In this document: positions 9,046 through 16,979 of the stretch, piece after piece
How the letters are laid out: every line of letters starts with the position of its first letter
Numbering within the stretch: position 1 is the first letter of the stretch
Assembly (NCBI GenBank): GCA_900465685.1
Contig: UEGR01000002.1
Coordinates: 1 to 51,829 of the forward strand
Direction of reading: 5' to 3'
DNA from: Hyphomicrobiales bacterium
GTDB taxonomy: Bacteria > Pseudomonadota > Alphaproteobacteria > Rhizobiales > Rhizobiaceae
DNA: 51,829 bases
Position numbers and translations under genes: made by a program
The notes under the pieces: model-generated
What the model was told of the DNA's origin: nothing
What the model saw: only the letters and a program-made list of their open reading frames with translations
The model's database searches: none

Positions 9046-9915
9046 TCAATTACGTTTGCTTGCAGGCAAATTGATTGTGATTTCCGGCAGAACGCCGCCG
9101 CCTACGCCCCATTTGTTCATGATGGATTGATAAGCGCCATCAGCCTTCATTTCTTCTGTCGCCTTTTTCACCGCATCGCGCAGGCCACTCTGGCTTTTCG
9201 CAAAGCTCCAGGACGTGATGTAAGGTGTCAGGATATAGTTGCCGCCGGCGATCGCATATTTGCCGGGAAACTGGGACCCCATATAAACGAGCGCCGGGAA
9301 ATCACCCAGATAGGCGTCGACGCGTTTGAGATCGAGCTGCATGCGCGCGTCAGGCGCGGAAGGCAACTGGTCTGCAACAATAGCGGCTGCGCCATTCTTC
9401 TGGCATGTAGCAGAGGCTTCTTCGACCTTGGCCATGATGACCCGGCTTCCCAGAAGCGTCGCAACCTTCTTGCCGCAGAAATCGGCAATAGTCTTGTATT
9501 TGCTTTCGTCTTCAGCACGCACCAGCATGCTGCCGCCCGACATCATGTAGTTGACGAAATCGAGTTTCTGCTCACGCTCTTCAGTGTCGCTGATACCACC
9601 CGACGCCATGTCGAAGCGTTTTGCCTCAATACCCGGAATGAGCGCCGAATATTCGGCTTGGACGAATTGCATTTTCAGATTGAGACGCTTGGCAATTTCC
9701 CGCAGCAGATCGGCGCTCGCACCGCTGACTTCCTGGCTCCCCGGCTCGCGAAATTCAATGGGCGGAAATGTCTGTTGCGAACCAACGGTGAGTGTGCCGC
9801 GGTCGCGAATTTCCTGCGGTACCAGAGATGCCGCATCCTGCGCAAAAGCCTGTCCGGACGCCATTGCGGTTAGTGCGCAAACAGCGCTCATAAATGGAAG
9901 TCGATGCTTATTCAT
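9046..9915 (-). CDS. ABC transporter substrate-binding protein (family 3)
   Basis: A 289-residue periplasmic binding protein. Residues 1-25 form a signal peptide with a hydrophobic core ending in a probable AQA cleavage site. The mature part has the family 3 layout: GTLTVGSQQTFPPIEF, then FDMASGGISDTEEREQKLDFVNYM around the hinge, and KVATLLGSRVI in the second lobe. The ligand is likely a polar amino acid or related amine or acid, not further defined. A GGGGAA ribosome binding site precedes the ATG at 9915. The strong hairpin at 9951-9981 separates it from the upstream GGCT-like gene, so it may also have its own promoter. Confidence 0.92.
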   Translation of the reverse strand: MNKHRLPFMSAVCALTAMASGQAFAQDAASLVPQEIRDRGTLTVGSQQTFPPIEFREPGSQEVSGASADLLREIAKRLNLKMQFVQAEYSALIPGIEAKRFDMASGGISDTEEREQKLDFVNYMMSGGSMLVRAEDESKYKTIADFCGKKVATLLGSRVIMAKVEEASATCQKNGAAAIVADQLPSAPDARMQLDLKRVDAYLGDFPALVYMGSQFPGKYAIAGGNYILTPYITSWSFAKSQSGLRDAVKKATEEMKADGAYQSIMNKWGVGGGVLPEITINLPASKRN

Positions 9916-9950
9916 TAAAAGTTCCCCACTCTTTGTTTTTATCTTTGGTG

Positions 9951-9981
9951 TTTAAGGCGATGGGCAGCCCATCGCCTTAAA
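9951..9981 (-). terminator. 14-bp perfect hairpin between the GGCT-like gene and the ABC transporter
   Basis: Arms TTTAAGGCGATGGG (9951-9964) and CCCATCGCCTTAAA (9968-9981) with a 3-base loop lie six bases after the GGCT-like stop codon. There is no long T tract on the minus strand, but the stem ends in A/T pairs. It probably sets the ratio between the first gene and the transporter genes, or ends the first transcript. Confidence 0.6.
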
Positions 9982-9987
9982 ATGGCC

Positions 9988-10488
9988 TTACCGTGTTTCC
10001 GCACCCCGTCCCGGTATCTTGGACGGATTGGGGCGATCGGCGCGCGGGCACTCCGCAGCTGCGTCGAAAACGCCGGTGACCTTGTCAATATACTCTTGCG
10101 GGAAGTTCCACTGCTTCAAGCCCGCCGGAATGTGCTCCCAGTAGAAGTTTGGCGGACGCATTGCAATGCCCGGCGTAATGAGGCGGTAGGTCCAGCAATC
10201 ATACATCTTGCCGTCGTCGCCATAGACGGTGACGCAGCAACGTTCGAAGTCGTCATAGTCTTCTTCGAAGTGCTTTTCGTCATGCTCGAACACAACGCCG
10301 AATGCCTTTTCGCCATAAGCTTCCGCCGTATTGAGAAAATGGCACCAGCCACGATCCTTGCGCTCACCCGCAGCATGGAAACGGAGCGCGTGATTGGCCG
10401 CATAACCCTTGGTGATCGACTTGGCCTCCGGCATATAGCGCCCGACTTCGATGTCGTGCAGCCAGGTGCAGTAAGCGAAATAGTACAT
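9988..10488 (-). CDS. Gamma-glutamylcyclotransferase (GGCT)-like protein
   Basis: About 166 residues. The N-terminus YYFAYCTWLHDIEVGRYMPEA resembles the YFAYGSNL motif of the GGCT/AIG2 fold, and FGVVFEHDEKHFEEDYDDFE matches the strand and loop that carry the catalytic Glu in that fold. GSNL is replaced by CTWL, so the substrate pocket differs from classical GGCT. Family members release 5-oxoproline from gamma-glutamyl compounds or process gamma-glutamyl amines; the activity here is inferred. Two adjacent ATGs (10491 and 10488) follow GGAAGAGG, and I favour the second for spacing. An in-frame extension to 10605 crosses the leader and is not family-like. It is the first gene of the minus-strand block. 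Confidence 0.7.
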   Translation of the reverse strand: MYYFAYCTWLHDIEVGRYMPEAKSITKGYAANHALRFHAAGERKDRGWCHFLNTAEAYGEKAFGVVFEHDEKHFEEDYDDFERCCVTVYGDDGKMYDCWTYRLITPGIAMRPPNFYWEHIPAGLKQWNFPQEYIDKVTGVFDAAAECPRADRPNPSKIPGRGAETR

Positions 10489-10602
10489 CATTACCTCTTC
10501 CAGAATGACAGCAGACCGACAGCCCCCGTCACCTAAGTTTACGTGTTTCACAGGCACAGACATGCCCCGCACAACGGGGCTGGCCTCAACCTTTCCCGTA
10601 TA
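10489..10602 (-). promoter_or_regulatory. Structured leader of the GGCT-like gene
   Basis: The inferred transcript has about 110 untranslated bases. A hairpin with arms GCCCCG and CGGGGC (10564-10569 and 10575-10580 on the plus strand) is seen. Its CAGCCCCG arm could instead pair with CGGGGGCUG transcribed from about 10519-10528, next to the ribosome binding site, so two exclusive folds are possible. I could not match it to a riboswitch class I know. Confidence 0.35.
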
Positions 10603-10605
10603 CAT

Positions 10606-10636
10606 AAAAATATATTTTAGCGTATATTTTTGTCAA
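10606..10636 (-). promoter_or_regulatory. Promoter of the GGCT/ABC transporter block with overlapping inverted repeat
   Basis: Reading the minus strand, TTGACA (10636-10631) is followed after 16 bases by TATATT (10614-10609), close to the sigma-70 consensus. The repeat AAAAATATA (10606-10614) and TATATTTTT (10623-10631) is a perfect 9-bp inverted repeat with an 8-base centre that covers the -10 box and spacer. This is a natural repressor position, perhaps for the FCD GntR protein encoded at 6718-7368. Confidence 0.6.
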
Positions 10637-10776
10637 GCTTGATTATTGGCCGATACGGAAAATATCGTTTCGGGCACAGAGAGGGGAAAAACGACGGTCG
10701 GTTGGAACGTCGTTCGACTGGATTTGCGGATGCGAAAGAGGCAACCTGCCGAGCCTGCAAAAGGGAAAAAACCACT

Positions 10777-11040
10777 ATGCAATTTGAATTCGCGCACACG
10801 CACGCCTATCCCGGATGCAAAGTCCGGATCAGTGACGAGAGTGTTGATACGGAGGCGGTCGTAATGCTCAGCGATGGCGTTATCACGCAGGCGAAATATG
10901 AACAACAAACGGATTCTATCCTCCTGTCCATATCGTCTTACGAAACAGCAAGAGGCACAAAAATAGCTGAGAAAGTTTGGATCTTACGACCTGATGTCAA
11001 ACAAGGTCATTGGAAAGTCTCAGCGAGACTCCCGACATAA
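10777..11040 (+). CDS. Small hypothetical protein
   Basis: 87 residues from the ATG at 10777, preceded by AAGGGA at a loose spacing. I do not recognise it. The sequence begins MQFEFAHTHAYPGCKV and is mixed alpha/beta, with no signal peptide or membrane segment. The frame stays open upstream to 10630, but that part has no start with a good ribosome binding site. It is convergent with urtE, with the stops 25 bases apart, and lies divergently from the GGCT-like gene. Being a short orphan frame it may be a minor gene. Confidence 0.5.
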   Translation: MQFEFAHTHAYPGCKVRISDESVDTEAVVMLSDGVITQAKYEQQTDSILLSISSYETARGTKIAEKVWILRPDVKQGHWKVSARLPT

Positions 11041-11065
11041 TCACACTGATGAGCAAACAGACAAT

Positions 11066-11761
11066 TCAGACGGTCAGGTAGCTTCTCGCCTTTGACGTGT
11101 CGAGTACTTCCGCCGGACCATCCAGAACGATTTCGCCCCGATCCATGATGTAGACGTAATCGGCGAGTTCGCGACAGAAATCGAGATATTGTTCGACCAG
11201 CAGAATGGCCATCCCAGCTGAGTCCCGCAAATAGCGGATTGCGCGGCCAATATCCTTGATGATCGACGGCTGGATGCCCTCTGTCGGCTCGTCCAGTACC
11301 AGAATACGCGGCCTCAGCACCATAGCGCGACCGATGGCGAGCTGCTGCTGCTGCCCGCCGGAAAGATCACCGCCACGACGCGGCAGCATATCCTTCAGCA
11401 CCGGAAACAGGCTGAATATCTCGTCGGGAATGAACCGTTCCGAACGTTTCAGCGAAGCATACCCACTTTCCAGATTTTCCCTCACTGTCAGTAGCGGAAA
11501 TATTTCGCGCCCTTGCGGAACATAACCCATACCCCGACTAGCACGAGCATAAGGCGGCAGATTTTTCATATCCACATCATCGAAAACGACCGTGCCGCCG
11601 CTCAGCGTCTGCTGCCCGGTAACGGCGCGCAACAAGCTGGTCTTGCCGACACCATTGCGCCCCAGAACACAGGTGATGTGTCCGGCCTCAGCCTTCAGCG
11701 ACACGCCGCGCAAGGCCTGTGCCGCACCATAATGAAGGCTCACATTTTCAACGCTCAACAT
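11066..11761 (-). CDS. urtE: Urea ABC transporter ATP-binding protein UrtE
   Basis: A 231-residue LivF-like ATPase, the second of the two nucleotide-binding subunits of the branched-chain-type urea transporter. It has Walker A GRNGVGKTS, the Q-loop in MGYVPQGREIFP, signature LSGGQQQQ, Walker B ILVLDEPTEGIQP and switch region LLVEQYLDF. The EPTEGIQPSII stretch is typical of UrtE. It is the last gene of urtABCDE, 12 bases after urtD, and works with UrtD to drive urea uptake through UrtB and UrtC. Confidence 0.95.
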   Translation of the reverse strand: MLSVENVSLHYGAAQALRGVSLKAEAGHITCVLGRNGVGKTSLLRAVTGQQTLSGGTVVFDDVDMKNLPPYARASRGMGYVPQGREIFPLLTVRENLESGYASLKRSERFIPDEIFSLFPVLKDMLPRRGGDLSGGQQQQLAIGRAMVLRPRILVLDEPTEGIQPSIIKDIGRAIRYLRDSAGMAILLVEQYLDFCRELADYVYIMDRGEIVLDGPAEVLDTSKARSYLTV

Positions 11762-11773
11762 AAGAAGCTCCCC

Positions 11774-12523
11774 TTAGCGCCCAAGATAGTTCTCGATCAC
11801 TTTCGGATCGGAGCTGACGAAATCGATAGACCCTTCCGCAAGCACGCTGCCTTCGGCAAGACAGGTCACCTTCACACCCAAATCGCGGATGAAGCCCATG
11901 TCGTGCTCCACCACCACAACAGAACGCGTCTTGGCGATCTCCTTGAGCAGGATGGCCGTTTCAGCGGTCTCGGCGTCCGTCATGCCTGCCACCGGTTCGT
12001 CAACCAGCAAAAGCTTGGGCTCCTGCGCCAGTAACATGCCAATTTCCAGCCACTGTTTCTGGCCATGCGAGAGATTGGCGGCGAGGTCATCGCGCCGCGC
12101 CCACAGGCGCACCGTCTTCAATATTTCTTCAATGCGGTCGCGATCCGCTTTGTCCTGGCGATAAAGAAGCGTTGCAAAAACCCCACGCTTGCGATCCAGC
12201 GCAAGCTCGATATTGTCCCAGACCGTATGGCTCTCGAATACCGTCGGCTTCTGGAATTTGCGGCCAATGCCAATCTGGGCAATGTCGGCCTCGTCCTTCC
12301 TCGTAAGATCGATATCGCCCTCAAAGAATACTTCGCCTTCATCCGGCTTCGTCTTACCGGTGATGATATCCATCATCGTCGTCTTGCCGGCGCCGTTCGG
12401 GCCAATAATGGCCCGCAACTCGCCCGGCTCAATGACAAAGGACAGTGAGTTCAGTGCTTTGAACCCATCGAAGGAAACCGACACGCCATTAAGATAAAGC
12501 AGACTGTTGGTGGTCTCGCTCAT
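11774..12523 (-). CDS. urtD: Urea ABC transporter ATP-binding protein UrtD
   Basis: A 249-residue LivG-like ATPase. Walker A is GPNGAGKTT, the signature is LSHGQKQW (the HGQKQW variant is characteristic of UrtD), Walker B is LLLVDEPVAGM and the switch His is in VVVEHDM. I start at the ATG at 12523 because it follows GAGGGG and begins the family N-terminus. An in-frame extension upstream overlaps urtC and is not conserved-looking. It is eight bases from the urtC stop. Confidence 0.95.
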   Translation of the reverse strand: MSETTNSLLYLNGVSVSFDGFKALNSLSFVIEPGELRAIIGPNGAGKTTMMDIITGKTKPDEGEVFFEGDIDLTRKDEADIAQIGIGRKFQKPTVFESHTVWDNIELALDRKRGVFATLLYRQDKADRDRIEEILKTVRLWARRDDLAANLSHGQKQWLEIGMLLAQEPKLLLVDEPVAGMTDAETAETAILLKEIAKTRSVVVVEHDMGFIRDLGVKVTCLAEGSVLAEGSIDFVSSDPKVIENYLGR

Positions 12524-12531
12524 AATGCCCC

Positions 12532-13680
12532 TCACTCCGCAGCCGTCGCTTGCAGTTTGGTCTCGTCTCCCGATGCCGCCGCTACGGGTTTGCGTGACGC
12601 CATGAGTGCGCGGAACGTGCCGACAATGCCTTTTGGCAGGAAAAGCGTAACGGCGACGAACAGTGCGCCCAATACAAACAGCCACATTTCCGGAAAAGCG
12701 GTCGTGAAGACGCTTTTGCCGAAATTGACCAGCACAGCGCCAATCACCGGCCCTATAAGCGTCGCCCGACCACCCACGGCAGTCCAGATGACGACTTCGA
12801 TAGAATTGGCCGGGGCGAATTCTCCCGGATTGATGATGCCGACCTGCGGCACATAAAGCGCACCCGCGACAGCCGCCATCATCGCCGAGAGGGTAAAGAT
12901 GAATAGCTTGTAGTTTTCCGGTCTGTAACCAAGAAATCGTGTGCGGCTTTCCGCATCGCGGACGCTGACCAAAACCTTGCCGAACTTCGATCTGACCACC
13001 GCTGAACTGAAAATCAGCGCAATAGCCAGCACGACTGCCGAAGCAGCGAAAAGCGCGGCGCGCGTGCCATCCGCCTGAATGTTGAAGCCCAGAATATCCT
13101 TGAAATCGGTCAGGCCGTTATTACCGCCGAACCCCATTTCGTTGCGGAAGAAAGCCAACATCAACGCATAGGTCATCGCTTGCGTGATGATCGACAGATA
13201 AACACCTGTCACGCGGGAGCGGAAAGCGAACCAGCCAAAGATGAAGGCCAACGAACCCGGCACCAGCAGCACCATCAGAAATGCAAACCAGAAGTGATCG
13301 AAGCCGAACCAGTACCATGGCAATTCTTTCCAATTCAGAAAAACCATGAAGTCAGGCAGATCGGGATTTCCATAGACGCCGCGCGCGCCGATCTGGCGCA
13401 CCAGATACATGCCCATGGCATAACCGCCGAGCGCGAAGAACGCGGCGTGACCCAGAGAGAGAATACCACAGAAGCCCCAGACCAGATCGAGCGCCAGTGC
13501 CAGCATGGCATAGGTCAGATATTTGCCGAGCAGCGACACCATATAAGTCGGCACATGCAATGGATGATCCGCTGCCGTCAGCAGGTTGAGCGCAGGAACA
13601 GCGAGGGCAGCGGCAATCAGGATTGCAGCGGCGATAAAGACACCACGGTCGAGCGTTCGGAAAAGAAATGCCGTGATCAT
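12532..13680 (-). CDS. urtC: Urea ABC transporter permease UrtC
   Basis: A 382-residue LivM-like inner-membrane permease with about nine to ten hydrophobic spans. The conserved LDLVWGFCGILSLGHAAFFALGGY stretch is at about residues 63-86, and VRDAESRTRFLGY followed by KLFIFTLSAMMAAVAGALY is the ATPase-contact loop and next span. The ATG overlaps the urtB stop as ATGA (13677-13680), so translation is coupled. With UrtB it forms the urea channel. Confidence 0.95.
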   Translation of the reverse strand: MITAFLFRTLDRGVFIAAAILIAAALAVPALNLLTAADHPLHVPTYMVSLLGKYLTYAMLALALDLVWGFCGILSLGHAAFFALGGYAMGMYLVRQIGARGVYGNPDLPDFMVFLNWKELPWYWFGFDHFWFAFLMVLLVPGSLAFIFGWFAFRSRVTGVYLSIITQAMTYALMLAFFRNEMGFGGNNGLTDFKDILGFNIQADGTRAALFAASAVVLAIALIFSSAVVRSKFGKVLVSVRDAESRTRFLGYRPENYKLFIFTLSAMMAAVAGALYVPQVGIINPGEFAPANSIEVVIWTAVGGRATLIGPVIGAVLVNFGKSVFTTAFPEMWLFVLGALFVAVTLFLPKGIVGTFRALMASRKPVAAASGDETKLQATAAE

Positions 13681-15290
13681 GCTTCCACCGCCCTGCCCTT
13701 GAGAGCGAACAAGCCGCGCGGACGCTTTTGAATGAAGAGAATGATGAGCACAAGCACCAGTATCTTGCCGAGTACCGCTCCGGCATAAGGTTCAAGGAAC
13801 TTGTTCAGGATGCCGAGCGAGAAGGCGCCGACCAGCGTGCCCCAAAGATTACCGACACCACCGAACACCACCACCATGAAACTGTCGATGATATAGCCCT
13901 GCCCAAGATTGGGGGACACATTGTCGATCTGGGACAGTGCGACACCTGCCATGCCTGCAATACCGGAACCAAGCGCAAAGGTGAAAGCATCGATATAGGG
14001 TGTGCGAATGCCCATGGACGAAGCCATGCGCCGGTTCTGGGTGACTGCACGCATTTGCAGACCGAAGTTGGACCGCTTCAACACCGCAAGAAGCGTGAAG
14101 AAGACGGCAAGCGAGAACACGATGATCCACAGGCGGTTCCAGGTGATGGTCATGCCACCCAGCTCGAAAGCGCCCGACATCCATGTTGGATTGCCAACCT
14201 CGCGATTGGTTGGTCCAAACACCGTTCGCACGGCCTGTTGCAGGATCAGGGAAATGCCCCAGGTCGCGAGCAGTGTTTCAAGCGGACGACCATAGAGAAA
14301 CCGGATGACGCCACGTTCGATCACCAGACCGACCAGCGCCGTGAAGAGGAAAGCCAGTGGCAGGGCGATGGCAAGGGACCAGTCGAACAGCCCCGGATAA
14401 TTGGTCCGGATCACCTCCTGCACCATGAAAGTGACATAGGCGCCCAGCATGACCATTTCGCCATGCGCCATGTTGATGATGCCCATAACGCCGAAGGTTA
14501 TGGCAAGGCCAATGGCCGCGAGCAGCAGGACGGAACCGAGCGAAAGACCATACCAGACATTCTGTCCAGCGTCCCAGAAAGCCTGCCTTTGCTCGATATG
14601 GGCGATAGCGCCATCGAGCACCTCGGCGAGTTCAGGCTGTGCATTGGCACGAGCTGCATTCAGGACAGACAGAGTGGAACGGTCGCCATTATCCTTCAGG
14701 AACTGCGCCGCCTTGAGCTTGTCGTCGAGTGGGCGGTCGGATGCCAGAAGTGCCGCAGCCTGCGCCTTCTCCAGCACTGCATGGATTGTGCCATCCTGTT
14801 CCTTGCCTAGCGCTGCCTCGATTGCGTCCAATGCTTCCGCATCAGGGCTTGCCGCGACAATTTCAGCAGCCTTAAGGCGCTCCGCCCGGTTTGTACTCAT
14901 TAGCGTCAGCCCGCCAAGAGCCGTTCGAACCGCGCGGCGGACCGAGTTGTTCACCTTGACCTTGTCCATCGCGCCTTTGGGCGCATCACCTGCCGTCTCA
15001 CCGCTAACAGGGTCAGTGAGCTGCAAGTTCGCACCCGTGGCTTTGGTGATGAAAACCTTGCCGTCGGATTTGCGCGAATAAAGATCGCCGTCGCCAAGCG
15101 CGTTCAATACAGGCACGACGCGCGTGTCACCTGTGCTTGTGAGAGCAGAAATCCGGTCCTGCATCTGGGCAAAACTCGCCTTGCCCAAAGCATCGACAAG
15201 CCCTTGAAACTCATCCGCTCGGGCTGTCGTCGCGATCGCAGCAAACAGGACAGACAAGACGAGCAGGACGGCTCGTATCCGGCGCTCCAT
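13677..15290 (-). CDS. urtB: Urea ABC transporter permease UrtB
   Basis: A 537-residue LivH-like permease. As is usual for UrtB it has a signal peptide (about residues 1-26), then a periplasmic alpha-helical N-terminal domain of about 220 residues (with QDRISALTSTGDTRVVPVLNALGDG and similar helical repeats), then the membrane domain from about residue 245 (NVWYGLSLGSVLLLAAIGLA, GVMGIINMAHGEMVMLGAY). I choose the ATG at 15290, preceded by AAGGAAG. A longer open frame upstream lies in the urtA-urtB gap and lacks family sequence. It is co-transcribed with urtA across the hairpin at 15355-15379. Confidence 0.93.
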   Translation of the reverse strand: MERRIRAVLLVLSVLFAAIATTARADEFQGLVDALGKASFAQMQDRISALTSTGDTRVVPVLNALGDGDLYSRKSDGKVFITKATGANLQLTDPVSGETAGDAPKGAMDKVKVNNSVRRAVRTALGGLTLMSTNRAERLKAAEIVAASPDAEALDAIEAALGKEQDGTIHAVLEKAQAAALLASDRPLDDKLKAAQFLKDNGDRSTLSVLNAARANAQPELAEVLDGAIAHIEQRQAFWDAGQNVWYGLSLGSVLLLAAIGLAITFGVMGIINMAHGEMVMLGAYVTFMVQEVIRTNYPGLFDWSLAIALPLAFLFTALVGLVIERGVIRFLYGRPLETLLATWGISLILQQAVRTVFGPTNREVGNPTWMSGAFELGGMTITWNRLWIIVFSLAVFFTLLAVLKRSNFGLQMRAVTQNRRMASSMGIRTPYIDAFTFALGSGIAGMAGVALSQIDNVSPNLGQGYIIDSFMVVVFGGVGNLWGTLVGAFSLGILNKFLEPYAGAVLGKILVLVLIILFIQKRPRGLFALKGRAVEA

Positions 15291-15354
15291 GGCTGACTTC
15301 CTTGAATATAAAAGCATTCTTAATTTTGACCCGTTCGGATCTTTGAACTGCAAG

Positions 15355-15379
15355 GGGCAGGCGCCGTTCTCACCTGCCC
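15355..15379 (-). terminator. Attenuator-like hairpin between urtA and urtB
   Basis: GGGCAGG (15355-15361) pairs with CCTGCCC (15373-15379) across an 11-base loop, 18 bases after the urtA stop. No T tract follows on the minus strand. Such hairpins after a binding-protein gene usually stabilise its mRNA and lower expression of the membrane genes. Confidence 0.5.
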
Positions 15380-15396
15380 TCTGCATCCCCCGTCTA

Positions 15397-16692
15397 TCAG
15401 GAGCCGCCCTGACCGCCGCACTTGCCCGTTGCGACATTGAAATTGCCGCAGGACATCGGCTTGCGCCAATCGGAGATCAGATTCTTGGAATCCGGCAAAT
15501 AATCGGACCATTCGTCGCCGACAATCAGACCCGGCGTCTGGCTGACGATTTCAAACTGACCGTTCGACTGGATTTCTCCAATCAGCACCGGCTTAGTGAT
15601 GTGGTGGTTCGGCATCATGGTCGAATAGCCGCCCGAGAGGTTCGGTACAGACACACCGACCAGCGCATCGATGACCGCATCCTGATCGGTCGTGCCAGCC
15701 TTTTCAACGGCCTTCAGCCACATGTTGAAACCAATGAAAGACGCTTCCATTGGATCATTGGTGACGCGCTTGTCATCCTTGGTGAAGGCGTGCCAGGTTT
15801 CGATGAATTTCGCATTGGTTGGGTTGTCCACGGACTGGAAATAGTTCCATGCCGCAAGATGGCCAACCAGCGGCGCGGTATCGATACCGGCCAGTTCCTC
15901 TTCGCCAACCGAGAAGGCGACGACTGGAATATCCTCAGCCTTCACACCCTGATTTGCGAGTTCCTTATAGAAGGGCACATTGGCATCGCCATTGACGGTC
16001 GAAACCACAGCGGTCTTCTTGCCCGCCGCACCAAAGCTCTTGATCGCAGCCACTTCCGTCTGCCAGTCGGAGAAACCGAACGGCGTATAGTTGACGCGGA
16101 TATCTTCCGGCTTCACACCCTTGGAGACGAGATAGGCTTCAAGAATCTTGTTGGTCGTGCGCGGATAGACATAGTCGGTGCCTTCCAGAACCCAGCGCTC
16201 AACTCCCTCGTTCTCCATCAGATAATCGACAGCGGGGATTGCCTGCTGGTTTGGCGCGGCGCCCGTATAGAACACGTTGCGCTCGGATTCCTCGCCCTCG
16301 TACTGAACCGGATAGAACAGGATATTGTCGAGTTCCTTGAACACCGGCAGAACCGATTTGCGCGACACCGACGTCCAGCAGCCGAAAACGGCCGCAACCT
16401 TGTCCTGCGAAATCAGCTGACGGGCCTTTTCCGCAAAAAGCGGCCAGTCCGAAGCCGGATCGACAACGACAGCCTCAAGCTTCTTGCCAAGAAGGCCCCC
16501 CTTCTTGTTCTGCTCTTCGATGAGCATCAGCATGGCATCCTTGAGCGTCGTTTCCGAGATAGCCATCGTGCCGGAAAGCGAATGAAGAATGCCAACCTTG
16601 ATCGTGTCTTCGGCAGCGAGCGCGCCGGAAAGGCTAGGGATGGTGAGCGCGCTTGCAAAAAGTGCGGCAAGCATCTGCGACCGGAATGTCAT
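15397..16692 (-). CDS. urtA: Urea ABC transporter substrate-binding protein UrtA
   Basis: A 431-residue periplasmic binding protein of the branched-chain amino acid type. The signal peptide is residues 1-27 (ending GALAAED), and the mature chain has IKVGILHSLSGTMAISE and later DKVAAVFGCWTSVSRKSVLP, YVYPRTTNKILEAYL and GYSTMMPNHHITKPV, all typical of UrtA/FmdD. The ATG at 16692 follows AGAGGG. It is the first gene of urtABCDE. Its leader contains a small CCCGG/CCGGG hairpin (16717-16730). UrtA-type transporters are usually induced by nitrogen limitation. Confidence 0.95.
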   Translation of the reverse strand: MTFRSQMLAALFASALTIPSLSGALAAEDTIKVGILHSLSGTMAISETTLKDAMLMLIEEQNKKGGLLGKKLEAVVVDPASDWPLFAEKARQLISQDKVAAVFGCWTSVSRKSVLPVFKELDNILFYPVQYEGEESERNVFYTGAAPNQQAIPAVDYLMENEGVERWVLEGTDYVYPRTTNKILEAYLVSKGVKPEDIRVNYTPFGFSDWQTEVAAIKSFGAAGKKTAVVSTVNGDANVPFYKELANQGVKAEDIPVVAFSVGEEELAGIDTAPLVGHLAAWNYFQSVDNPTNAKFIETWHAFTKDDKRVTNDPMEASFIGFNMWLKAVEKAGTTDQDAVIDALVGVSVPNLSGGYSTMMPNHHITKPVLIGEIQSNGQFEIVSQTPGLIVGDEWSDYLPDSKNLISDWRKPMSCGNFNVATGKCGGQGGS

Positions 16693-16804
16693 TGCGTGTC
16701 CCTCTCTGTTGGTTCTCCCGGTTCTCCGGGTTATTGCCAACTATTGGGGAGAGGACGCCGTTTCCTTATACGTTAAATGACGTAGTTACCGGGGGGAAAT
16801 ATGC

Positions 16805-16854
16805 ATTAGAACGAAATTCAGGTATCCGCAGATGTGCGTGAAGTTCGTTCTAAT
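16805..16854. promoter_or_regulatory. 11-bp inverted repeat between urtA and the NCS1-permease kinase gene
   Basis: ATTAGAACGAA (16805-16815) and TTCGTTCTAAT (16844-16854) are perfect inverted copies separated by 28 bases, so their centres are 39 bases apart. They sit between two divergent transcription units, 113 bases from the urtA start and 126 from the kinase start. A paired operator for a dimeric regulator, possibly the LuxR-type response regulator at 20363, is the simplest reading. Confidence 0.45.
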
Positions 16855-16979
16855 TTAGTGGCTTCATGCATCGAGCTTCCCAAAAACCGATACCGGCTTT
16901 CGGGCCGATGCATTATTGACTTAACCTGCTATCTCTCTTTGAAACGGCCGATAAGGCGCCGGAGGGGAAATGGAGCGGC

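Noticed and set aside
9043..9873. 276-residue plus-strand frame opposite the binding-protein gene
   Set aside because: It is antisense to a clear family 3 binding protein and contains no known motif.
10489..10602. Guanidine (ykkC) or mini-ykkC riboswitch
   Set aside because: None of the conserved loop sequences that I know for those classes is present.
10489..10605. N-terminal extension of the GGCT-like protein to 10605
   Set aside because: It runs through the predicted leader and -10 area, and family similarity begins only at YYFAY after the paired ATGs.
13728..14810. 360-residue open frame on the plus strand within urtB
   Set aside because: It is antisense to well-conserved UrtB, has no family resemblance, and is very rich in His, Gln and charged residues as expected of a complement-strand shadow.
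15289..16776. 495-residue open frame opposite urtA
   Set aside because: It mirrors urtA codon for codon and has no recognisable domain or ribosome binding site.
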